A DNA stretch of 20,343 nucleotides from CAG-632 sp963626805 (GTDB taxonomy: Bacteria; Bacillota; Clostridia; Lachnospirales; Lachnospiraceae). This document shows, piece after piece, positions 14,110 through 20,343 of the stretch; the first letter of the stretch is position 1; every line of letters starts with the position of its first letter. The DNA is taken from assembly GCA_963626805.1 (NCBI GenBank), contig CAVFXS010000013.1, positions 1 through 20,343 of the forward strand, read 5' to 3'. The notes below the pieces were generated by a model. The model did not search any database. It was not told where the DNA came from and worked only from the letters and a program-made list of their open reading frames with translations. A program made the translations under genes and the position numbers.

Positions 14110-15444
14110 ATGGTTTTTTTAACTGCGCAGGGAGGCATTTTAGGCCCCTTTTGCTGGCTGTTAGGAAAGATTCTGAATTTCATCTATCAGGGATTATCCG
14201 CTGGTGGAATTGAAAATCTGGCTTTATGTATTATCATATTTACTTTGGTAGTAAAATTAATTCTGCTTCCGTTAACACTTCGGCAGCAAAAGGGCTCCAA
14301 GATCAATCAGTTAATACAGCCGGAATTACAGAAGGTACAGAAAAAGTACAAGAATAAGACGGATCAGGACTCTATGTTAAAGCAGCAGCAGGAAATGCAG
14401 GAAGTTTACCGGAAATACGGTACCAGTATGACAAACGGATGTCTGACATCCTTTATACAGCTTCCTATCATTTATGCATTGTACCGTGTAATTTACAATA
14501 TTCCTGCTTATGTACCTGAAATCAAGAGTCTGTATACTCCGATTGCTGAGCAGATTATGAAAGTAAGCAATTACACAGAGACACTCAGCACATTTGTTAC
14601 AGATAATAAGATCAGTACGGCAAGCAGAGCTATTAATACTTTGTCAAAGTTAGATGTCGGAAATGTAACAAATAATAACATCATTGATGTTATTTCACAG
14701 TTTAGTACAACACAGTGGAAAGCCTTCAGTGATCTGCTGTCCGGAAATACGGATCTGGTAAATGTAATCGCATCCAATGTTCCGCAGATTGATCATCTGA
14801 ATAAGTTTATATTAGGAATTAATATTTCAGAGGCACCGGGCTGGAGATTATTTGTAGAGAATGTGGTAAATGGTGATGTCGTTAAGACCTTTAACTGGGC
14901 ATTGATCATTCCGATTCTGGCAGCATTATTCCAGTTTCTGAGTACAAAGATCATGCAGACTCCGCAGGCAAGCGTAGGTAGTGATCAGGCTACGGCACAG
15001 TCTGCCGCTATGATGAAGTCCATGACCTATACAATGCCGATTATGTCATTATTCTTCTGTGTGACTCTGCCAGCCGGTATCGGTATTTATTGGACGATCA
15101 GTGCGTTGATCAGTTTCCTGATTCAGCTTGGCGTGAACATTTATTACGACAAGATCGCAGACACCGATAAGATTCTGGAAAAGCAGATGGAGAAAGCGAA
15201 AAAGAAGAATAAAGGCAAGAAGAAAAAATCATTTATGGAAAAAATGATGGAAGCAGCCGGAAATTCAGAAGGTACAAGCTCTTCAAACAGAGTTGCAGGT
15301 ACCAGTCTGAAGAATTATACAAGTTCCTCTTCCAATAGTGATAATCAGACTCCAACATATCGGAAGGGAAGTATTTCTTCAAAGGCGAATATCATGCAGC
15401 AGTATAGTAATGCAGGTAATAACCAGAAGAGCAAGGAGGAGTAG
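14110..15444 (+). CDS. yidC: membrane protein insertase YidC/Oxa1 family (SpoIIIJ type)
   Basis: A 444-residue insertase that places proteins in the cytoplasmic membrane alone or with Sec. The core has the hydrophilic-groove arginine R58 (LPLTLRQQ), a cytoplasmic helical hairpin rich in charged residues (about 60-105), TM2 near 108-130, TM3 near 262-280, and two closing segments near 305-345. It has no clear lipoprotein signal, unlike Bacillus SpoIIIJ. The TM2-TM3 extracellular loop (about 131-261) is roughly 130 residues, far longer than in Bacillus. The C-terminus has a lysine-rich block (363-373), likely ribosome-contacting, and a Ser/Asn-rich tail. AGGAGG lies 5 nt before the ATG. Confidence 0.95.
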   Translation: MVFLTAQGGILGPFCWLLGKILNFIYQGLSAGGIENLALCIIIFTLVVKLILLPLTLRQQKGSKINQLIQPELQKVQKKYKNKTDQDSMLKQQQEMQEVYRKYGTSMTNGCLTSFIQLPIIYALYRVIYNIPAYVPEIKSLYTPIAEQIMKVSNYTETLSTFVTDNKISTASRAINTLSKLDVGNVTNNNIIDVISQFSTTQWKAFSDLLSGNTDLVNVIASNVPQIDHLNKFILGINISEAPGWRLFVENVVNGDVVKTFNWALIIPILAALFQFLSTKIMQTPQASVGSDQATAQSAAMMKSMTYTMPIMSLFFCVTLPAGIGIYWTISALISFLIQLGVNIYYDKIADTDKILEKQMEKAKKKNKGKKKKSFMEKMMEAAGNSEGTSSSNRVAGTSLKNYTSSSSNSDNQTPTYRKGSISSKANIMQQYSNAGNNQKSKEE

Positions 15445-15446
15445 AT

Positions 15447-16076
15447 ATGGAGTTTATCGAGTTTAAAGGTAAAACCGTAGATGATGCGATTACAGAAGCA
15501 ACGATTCAGTTCGGAGTTACCAGTGAAGATTTAATATATGAAGTAATCGAAAAGGGAAGCACAGGTTTCCTCGGAATCAATAAGAAGTTAGCAGTGATCC
15601 GGGCTAAGAAGAAGGATACTCTGGAGGATATCGTTCAGGAATTCTTAGAGAACTTATTCAAGGTAATGGAAGTTGAGACCGTTGTAGATATTAAGTACAA
15701 CGATGAAGACAAGACCATGGATATTAATCTGACAGGTCCGGAAATGGGTGTTCTAATCGGTAAGCGAGGACAGACACTGGATGCTCTTCAGAAGATCGCA
15801 CAGTCAGTGGTAAATAAGCACAGTGAAGAATTTATCCGTGTGAAGCTGGATACCGAGAACTATCGGGCAAGAAGAAAGGATACTCTGGAAAATCTTGCAA
15901 AGAACATTGCTTATAAGGTAAAAAGAACTAAGAAATCAGTCGTATTGGAACCAATGAATCCATACGAAAGAAGAATTATACACTCAGCACTTCAGAATGA
16001 TAAGTATGTAAATACCAGAAGTGAAGGCGAGGAGCCATTCAGAAGAGTTGTTATTTATTATAATCGCGAGAAATAA
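15447..16076 (+). CDS. jag: Jag/KhpB, KH-R3H RNA-binding protein
   Basis: A 209-residue protein with three parts. The Jag_N domain (1-52) contains the ending GSTGFLGINKKLAVIRA, the KH domain (about 70-140) has its GxxG loop as GKRG (105-108), and the R3H domain (about 145-209) has R175-xxx-H179 in NPYERRIIHSAL. It binds RNA with KhpA in Firmicutes and influences cell elongation and division. The ribosome binding site AAGGAGG lies in the last codons of yidC, whose stop is 2 bp before this ATG, so the two are translationally coupled. A strong terminator follows. Confidence 0.96.
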   Translation: MEFIEFKGKTVDDAITEATIQFGVTSEDLIYEVIEKGSTGFLGINKKLAVIRAKKKDTLEDIVQEFLENLFKVMEVETVVDIKYNDEDKTMDINLTGPEMGVLIGKRGQTLDALQKIAQSVVNKHSEEFIRVKLDTENYRARRKDTLENLAKNIAYKVKRTKKSVVLEPMNPYERRIIHSALQNDKYVNTRSEGEEPFRRVVIYYNREK

Positions 16077-16087
16077 GTTGTGATTTC

Positions 16088-16137
16088 AAAGGGGCATCTG
16101 TAAAGAACCGATGGGTTAGATTACAGGGCCCCTTTTT
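16088..16137 (+). terminator. composite intrinsic terminator after jag
   Basis: Three stacked helices form one long stem. AAAGGGGC (16088-16095) pairs with GCCCCTTT (16128-16135), CTGTAA (16098-16103) with TTACAG (16121-16126), and AACC (16106-16109) with GGTT (16114-16117) around a GATG loop. A short U-run follows. It closes the rpmH-to-jag unit. Confidence 0.9.
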
Positions 16138-16151
16138 ATATGAAAATATAC

Positions 16152-16181
16152 TTGTGAATAAATTTGGTTCTGTATTATAAT
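16152..16181 (+). promoter_or_regulatory. mnmE promoter
   Basis: TTGTGA (16152-16157), an 18-bp spacer and a perfect TATAAT (16176-16181) lie about 31 bp before the mnmE ATG. The preceding terminator makes a promoter necessary here. The -35 box is shared with a DnaA box. Confidence 0.75.
16153..16161 (-). promoter_or_regulatory. perfect DnaA box overlapping the mnmE -35 element
   Basis: TGTGAATAA on the plus strand is TTATTCACA on the minus strand, an exact consensus box. It covers five of the six -35 bases (16153-16157), so bound DnaA would compete with RNA polymerase. Part of the match is inherent in the -35 sequence, so binding remains an inference. Confidence 0.5.
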
Positions 16182-16212
16182 GAGTAAGTGAGTCAGAAAT
16201 GAGGTGAAAAGC

Positions 16213-17592
16213 ATGTTTCAGAAAGATACGATTGCTGCAATTGCAACCGGAATGACCAATGCAGGTATTGGAATTATAAGAATCAGCGGAGAAGATGCAA
16301 TAGCGGTTGCAGATAAAGTATTCCGTGCGAAAAATCCGGATAAAAAGCTGGCGACAACGAAAAGCTATTCTGCATTATTCGGAAATATCTGTGATGGTGA
16401 TTGTGTGTTGGATGAGGCGATCTGTCTGGTCATGCGGGCACCGAACTCCTATACGACAGAGGATGTTGTAGAGGTACAATGTCATGGAGGAATTGTTATG
16501 CTGCGGAAGATTCTGGAACTGATCTTAAATTCCGGAGCCAGAGCCGCGGAGCCCGGAGAGTTTACGAAACGGGCATTTCTGGGTGGCAGAATCGATATTA
16601 CACAGGCGGAATCCGTCATGGATATGATTCACGCAAAGAATGAGCTGGCAGCGAGATCCTCAATATCGCAGTTAAAGGGAAGTCTGTCAAATCGTGTGAA
16701 AGAGATCCGGAGTCTGCTGTTAAATCAGATCGCATTTATTGAGTCAGCATTAGATGATCCGGAGAATTACAGTCTGGATGGATACAGTGAGCAGCTGAAA
16801 GAGAAGCTTGTAGAAATCATAAAAGAGATCCGGCATCTTATAGATACTGCAGAAGAAGGAAAAATGATAAAGGAAGGTATCCGCACGGTAATCCTCGGAA
16901 AACCGAATGCCGGAAAGTCTTCTCTGTTAAATGCATTACTCGGAGAGAACCGGGCCATTGTAACAGATATAGCGGGAACCACACGCGATACCCTGGAAGA
17001 GGATGTAATGGTTCATGGAATTCCATTGAAGATCGTGGATACGGCAGGAATTCATGAAACCGTGGACATTGTGGAAAAAATAGGTGTGGATAAGGCAAGG
17101 GAAAGCGTGGAAGAAGCAGATCTGGTGCTGTATGTCGTAGATGGCAACAAGCCGTTAGATGCTGACGATACGCAGATAATCAGTCTTTTAGAGGGGAAAA
17201 AGGCGATTATTGTCATGAATAAAATAGATATTGAACAAGTTGTGGATAAGTTGTGGATAACTTCAAAAATCAACGCTCCGGTTGTGGAAATTTCCGCAAA
17301 AACAGGAGAAGGAATGGAAGAATTATATGGAATCATTAAGGATATGTTCTTCCATGGTAAGCTTTCCATGAATGATGAAGTGTATATTACGAACCTGCGG
17401 CATAAGCAGGCATTGACGGAAGCGAAGCAGAGTCTGGAACAGGTTTTGACCAGTATTGATCAGGATATGCCGGAGGATTTTCTATCCATTGATCTGATGG
17501 CTGCATATGAGCAGTTGGGAACGATTCTCGGAGAAAGTCTGGATGATGATCTGGCGAATGAGATTTTTGACAAATTCTGTATGGGAAAATAG
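16213..17592 (+). CDS. mnmE: tRNA modification GTPase MnmE (TrmE)
   Basis: A 459-residue GTPase that with MnmG installs the carboxymethylaminomethyl-type group on U34 of certain tRNAs. The N-terminal folate-binding domain (1-118) includes DTIAAIATGMTNAGIGIIRISG. The G domain sits within a helical domain and shows G1 GKPNAGKS (229-236), G2 TDIAGTTRD (251-259), G3 DTAG (276-279) and G4 NKID (336-339). The C-terminus is FCMGK, with the conserved cysteine C457. The frame extends to a GTG at 16204, but GAGG sits 8 nt before ATG 16213, so I use the latter. Its coding DNA contains a cluster of DnaA boxes (17070-17260). It starts a unit with mnmG and rsmG. Confidence 0.97.
   Translation: MFQKDTIAAIATGMTNAGIGIIRISGEDAIAVADKVFRAKNPDKKLATTKSYSALFGNICDGDCVLDEAICLVMRAPNSYTTEDVVEVQCHGGIVMLRKILELILNSGARAAEPGEFTKRAFLGGRIDITQAESVMDMIHAKNELAARSSISQLKGSLSNRVKEIRSLLLNQIAFIESALDDPENYSLDGYSEQLKEKLVEIIKEIRHLIDTAEEGKMIKEGIRTVILGKPNAGKSSLLNALLGENRAIVTDIAGTTRDTLEEDVMVHGIPLKIVDTAGIHETVDIVEKIGVDKARESVEEADLVLYVVDGNKPLDADDTQIISLLEGKKAIIVMNKIDIEQVVDKLWITSKINAPVVEISAKTGEGMEELYGIIKDMFFHGKLSMNDEVYITNLRHKQALTEAKQSLEQVLTSIDQDMPEDFLSIDLMAAYEQLGTILGESLDDDLANEIFDKFCMGK
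17070..17260 (-). repeat. cluster of DnaA boxes inside mnmE
   Basis: Three exact boxes read TTATCCACA on the minus strand, at 17085-17093, 17241-17249 and 17252-17260. A one-mismatch copy TTTTCCACA is at 17070-17078, the same variant as in the origin. The last two are tandem with an 11-bp period, close to one helical turn. They fall in different reading frames (VVDK, then LWIT), so a repeated peptide does not explain them. Confidence 0.6.
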
Positions 17593-17606
17593 GAAGGAAG
17601 ATAGAA

Positions 17607-19478
17607 ATGCCACAGGTAGAGGAAACATATGATGTAGTAGTTGTAGGTGCGGGACATGCCGGTTGTGAAGCAGCACTCGCTGTAGCCAGAATGGGATTGG
17701 AAACAATTATATTTACAGTCAGTATGGACAGTGTAGCATTGATGCCATGTAATCCGAATGTTGGAGGAAGTTCTAAGGGACATCTGGTGCGGGAGATTGA
17801 TGCACTGGGTGGCGAAATGGGTAAGAATATAGATAAGACGTATATTCAATCCAAGATGCTCAATGAATCCAAAGGTCCTGCGGTTCATTCTCTTCGTGCA
17901 CAGGCAGATAAATCAGAGTATTCCAGAGCTATGCGGATGACGTTGCAGAAGACGGATCATCTGACCTTAAGACAGGCAGAGGTGGCAGAGCTGATCGCAG
18001 ATGGAACCAGGATTACAGGTGTAAAGACCTATTCCGGCGGTACCTATTATGCAAAGGCGGTTATCTTATGTACCGGTGTATATCTGAAGGCGCGGTGTAT
18101 CTATGGTGATGTAAGTTATCCGACCGGACCGAACGGGCTTCAGGCGGCAAATCATCTGACACAGTCCCTGGTAGATCTGGGTATTAAGGTACGGAGATTT
18201 AAGACCGGAACTCCGGCAAGAATCGATAAAAGAAGTATTGATTTCAGTAAAATGGCAGAGCAGAAGGGTGACGAGCATATTGTGCCGTTCTCCTTTACCA
18301 ATACGGAAGAGGATATTAAGAGAGATCAGGTCTCATGCTGGCTGACCTATACGAATGAAACAACCCATGAGATCATTAAGAAAAATATAGATCGTTCACC
18401 ACTTTTTTCCGGGGCAATCGAAGGAACCGGTCCGCGGTATTGTCCTTCCATCGAAGATAAGGTTATGAAATTTCCGGATAAGGATAAGCATCAGGTGTTT
18501 ATTGAACCGGAGGGCGAATATACGAATGAAATGTATATCGGAGGAATGTCAAGCTCTCTTCCGGAGGATGTGCAGTATGCGATGTACCGGAGTGTGCCAG
18601 GACTGGAGAATGCAAAGATCGTAAGGAATGCCTATGCGATCGAATATGACTGCATCGATGCGACACAGCTGAAGCCATCATTGGAATTCAAGGAATATGA
18701 AGGACTGTTTGCCGGTGGACAGTTTAATGGAAGCTCCGGATATGAGGAGGCGGCAGCACAGGGCTTTATGGCAGGTGTCAATGCCGCCAGAAAGATTCAG
18801 GGCAAGGAGCCGGTTGTTTTAGACCGTTCGGATGCATATATCGGAGTACTGATCGATGATCTGGTGACAAAGGAAACTGCGGAGCCATATCGAATGATGA
18901 CATCAAGGGCAGAGTATCGGTTGCTATTGCGTCAGGATAATGCAGACCTGCGGTTGACCGATATTGGTCATGAGATCGGTCTGATCGATGAAGAGCGGTA
19001 TCAGAAGTTTAAGGAAAAGCGGGAAGCTATTTATCAGGAGATCGCACGGCTGGAATCGGTAACGGTCGGAGCTAATAAGGAGATGTGTGAGTTCCTGACC
19101 AGAGTCGGAAGCACGCCACTGAAAACAGGATCAACGCTGGCAGAGCTGATTCGCCGTCCGGAGCTGAATTATGAAGCAATTGCAGAGGTAGATCCGGATA
19201 GAAAGCAGTTACCAAAAGAAGTGATAGAACAGATTAACATTGATTTAAAATATGAGGGATATATCAAGCGGCAGGAACAGCAGGTAGAGCATTTCAAGAA
19301 GCTGGAAAGAAAAGCAATCCCTGCAGATATAGATTATGATCAGGTTGGAAATCTGCGAAAGGAAGCCAGACAGAAGTTGAAGGCAATCAAGCCGGCATCC
19401 GTTGGCCAGGCATCCAGAATCTCAGGTGTTTCACCGGCAGATATATCCGTATTGTTGATTTATCTGGCACAGAAGTAA
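17607..19478 (+). CDS. mnmG: tRNA uridine-5-carboxymethylaminomethyl modification enzyme MnmG (GidA)
   Basis: A 623-residue FAD- and NADH-using partner of MnmE in modifying U34 of tRNAs. The N-terminal dinucleotide-binding motif is VVGAGHAGCEAA (12-23). The family stretches PCNPNVGGSSKGHLVREID (47-65) and LNESKGPAVHSLRAQAD are present, as is the RYCPSIEDKV segment containing a conserved cysteine. The helical C-terminal domain that contacts MnmE and tRNA ends near RISGVSPADISVLLIYLAQK. Length is typical of the long form. An AAGGAAG site precedes the ATG, 14 bp after mnmE, so it is co-transcribed with it. Confidence 0.98.
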   Translation: MPQVEETYDVVVVGAGHAGCEAALAVARMGLETIIFTVSMDSVALMPCNPNVGGSSKGHLVREIDALGGEMGKNIDKTYIQSKMLNESKGPAVHSLRAQADKSEYSRAMRMTLQKTDHLTLRQAEVAELIADGTRITGVKTYSGGTYYAKAVILCTGVYLKARCIYGDVSYPTGPNGLQAANHLTQSLVDLGIKVRRFKTGTPARIDKRSIDFSKMAEQKGDEHIVPFSFTNTEEDIKRDQVSCWLTYTNETTHEIIKKNIDRSPLFSGAIEGTGPRYCPSIEDKVMKFPDKDKHQVFIEPEGEYTNEMYIGGMSSSLPEDVQYAMYRSVPGLENAKIVRNAYAIEYDCIDATQLKPSLEFKEYEGLFAGGQFNGSSGYEEAAAQGFMAGVNAARKIQGKEPVVLDRSDAYIGVLIDDLVTKETAEPYRMMTSRAEYRLLLRQDNADLRLTDIGHEIGLIDEERYQKFKEKREAIYQEIARLESVTVGANKEMCEFLTRVGSTPLKTGSTLAELIRRPELNYEAIAEVDPDRKQLPKEVIEQINIDLKYEGYIKRQEQQVEHFKKLERKAIPADIDYDQVGNLRKEARQKLKAIKPASVGQASRISGVSPADISVLLIYLAQK

Positions 19479-19535
19479 AAGGTTTGATGGAACAGGTAAG
19501 AAAAGAGCGAAGAAGAAAAACAGGATAGATAGGGT

Positions 19536-20246
19536 ATGAAAGAGTTAAGAGAAAAAGCAGAACAGATAGGAGTTATGTTAACCAGTGAGCAGTTGGAGCA
19601 GTTCGACACCTATTATCATCGTTTAATCGAAAAGAATAAGGTTATGAATTTAACGGCTATCACAGAATATCAGGAGGTAATTGATAAGCATTTTGTGGAT
19701 AGTCTGTTACTTGCAGGAGTGCGGGATTTAAACGGAGAGCTGTCTGTAATAGATGTCGGAACCGGAGGAGGATTTCCCGGAATTCCGCTTAAGATCGCAT
19801 TTCCGAATTTAAAGATTACATTACTGGACTCTTTAAATAAGCGGGTGAATTTTTTAAATGAGATAATCGAGGAGCTTCAATTACAGGAGATAGAAGCCAT
19901 TCATTTCAGAGCAGAGGATGCAGGACAGAATGCAAACTACCGGGAGAAGTATGATCTGTGCGTATCCAGGGCAGTTGCCAATCTGTCCGCATTGAGCGAG
20001 TACTGTCTTCCGTTTGTAAAACCATCCGGATATTTTATTTCCTATAAATCAACGAATATTGATGGGGAATTACAGCAGGCAGGAAAGGCTATCAAGGTAT
20101 TGGGTGGAAAGCTGGAGAAGCCGGTGACCGTGCAGATTCCGGAAACAGATATCTATCGTCAGTTTATTATGATTCAGAAGAAGAGTCATACACCGAAGGC
20201 ATATCCGAGAAAAGCCGGAACAGCATCGAAGAATCCGATTGTTTAA
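19536..20246 (+). CDS. rsmG: 16S rRNA (guanine527-N7)-methyltransferase RsmG
   Basis: A 236-residue S-adenosylmethionine-dependent methyltransferase (GidB) that methylates G527 of 16S rRNA; its loss gives low-level streptomycin resistance in other bacteria. The fold is shown by KNKVMNLTAITE (33-44), HFVDSL (52-57), the SAM loop DVGTGGGFPGIP (73-84), LLDSLNKRVNFLN, and the SRAVANL motif. The C-terminus ends in a short basic tail. The ribosome binding site is weak (AGGAT about 9 nt upstream). It lies 57 bp after mnmG in the standard mnmE-mnmG-rsmG order and is the last gene of the unit. The noc/parA genes that follow in Bacillus are not here. Confidence 0.97.
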   Translation: MKELREKAEQIGVMLTSEQLEQFDTYYHRLIEKNKVMNLTAITEYQEVIDKHFVDSLLLAGVRDLNGELSVIDVGTGGGFPGIPLKIAFPNLKITLLDSLNKRVNFLNEIIEELQLQEIEAIHFRAEDAGQNANYREKYDLCVSRAVANLSALSEYCLPFVKPSGYFISYKSTNIDGELQQAGKAIKVLGGKLEKPVTVQIPETDIYRQFIMIQKKSHTPKAYPRKAGTASKNPIV

Positions 20247-20266
20247 AATCGGAATGAAGGAAAAAA

Positions 20267-20292
20267 GAAAAAACCACATTAGTGGTTTTTTC
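20267..20292 (+). terminator. intrinsic terminator after rsmG
   Basis: GAAAAAACCAC (20267-20277) pairs with GTGGTTTTTTC (20282-20292) around the loop ATTA. The U-run lies within the stem's 3' arm. Symmetry in A/T tracts means it could also work on the minus strand. Confidence 0.85.
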
Positions 20293-20303
20293 AGACTGTA
20301 GAC

Positions 20304-20340
20304 AAAGTGGCACTAGGATACAAATCCTAGTGCCACTTTT
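20304..20340. terminator. second, perfect 16-bp hairpin at the window edge
   Basis: Arms 20304-20319 and 20324-20339 are exact complements (AAAGTGGCACTAGGAT in the first) around the loop ACAA. TTTT ends the plus-strand side and AAA starts the first arm, so it can terminate transcription from both directions. It lies only 11 bp after the previous terminator and may serve a convergent gene to the right. Confidence 0.7.
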
Positions 20341-20343
20341 CTC

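Noticed and set aside
15976..15984. TTATACACT in jag as a DnaA box
   Set aside because: One mismatch at the last position, isolated in coding DNA, and so not distinguishable from chance.
17460..17888. 142-codon minus-strand open frame across the mnmE-mnmG junction
   Set aside because: It runs antisense to two certain genes and has no promoter or ribosome binding site.
19694..19702. TGTGGATAG in rsmG as a further DnaA box
   Set aside because: It has one mismatch at a conserved end base and is isolated; single near-matches are expected by chance at this length.
1..20343. Insertion sequences, CRISPR arrays, prophage or toxin-antitoxin genes
   Set aside because: No transposase, regularly spaced repeats, integrase or paired small toxin genes were seen. 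The gene order is conserved core chromosome.

Overview
The window is the replication-origin neighbourhood of a low-GC Firmicute chromosome, most likely a member of the Lachnospiraceae (class Clostridia). The evidence is the gene order around dnaA, AT-rich intergenic DNA with consensus sigma-A type promoters, strong AGGAGG-type ribosome binding sites, a class I two-subunit fumarase, and protein sequences of the clostridial type. I cannot name the genus from sequence alone.

Layout. Genes diverge from an origin at about 11.2-13.3 kb. On the left, transcribed leftwards, are dnaA, dnaN, yaaA (S4-domain protein), recF, gyrB and gyrA, ending in a strong terminator at about 4.17-4.20 kb. Beyond it a second leftward unit starts from a clear promoter (3978-4006). 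It holds a small one-span membrane protein, the fumarase alpha and beta subunits separated by an odd 199-bp spacer, and a PAS-GGDEF-EAL cyclic-di-GMP phosphodiesterase. At the far left are a tRNA-Ser(GCU) with its own promoter and a very strong leftward promoter whose transcript leaves the window. Its leader resembles the DNA preceding clostridial 16S rRNA genes. On the right, transcribed rightwards, are rpmH (44 codons), rnpA, yidD, yidC and jag/khpB, closed by a large composite terminator. Then come mnmE, mnmG and rsmG from a separate promoter, closed by two tandem terminators. Every protein gene runs away from the origin, co-directional with replication.

Origin. It is bipartite, as in Bacillus. 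One DnaA-box cluster lies in the rpmH-dnaA gap. A second lies in the dnaA-dnaN gap beside a GC cluster, TAG triplets and an AT-rich tract, which looks like a basal unwinding element.

Main unusual signal. I counted eight exact TTATNCACA DnaA boxes in the window, against roughly 0.6 expected for a random sequence of even base composition. Only three are inside the origin. One sits 6 bp upstream of the -35 box of the fumarase operon, one overlaps the -35 box of the mnmE promoter, and three (plus a one-mismatch copy) lie in a 191-bp stretch inside the mnmE coding sequence, two of them in tandem and in different reading frames. This suggests a DnaA titration or regulatory site linked to mnmE. Other items worth attention are a terminator-like hairpin that starts in the rpmH stop codon and precedes rnpA, a degenerate RNR motif in RnpA, a large extracellular-loop insertion in YidC, and the fumA-fumB spacer with a 19-bp palindrome. 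I found no mobile element, CRISPR array or obvious novel defence system.
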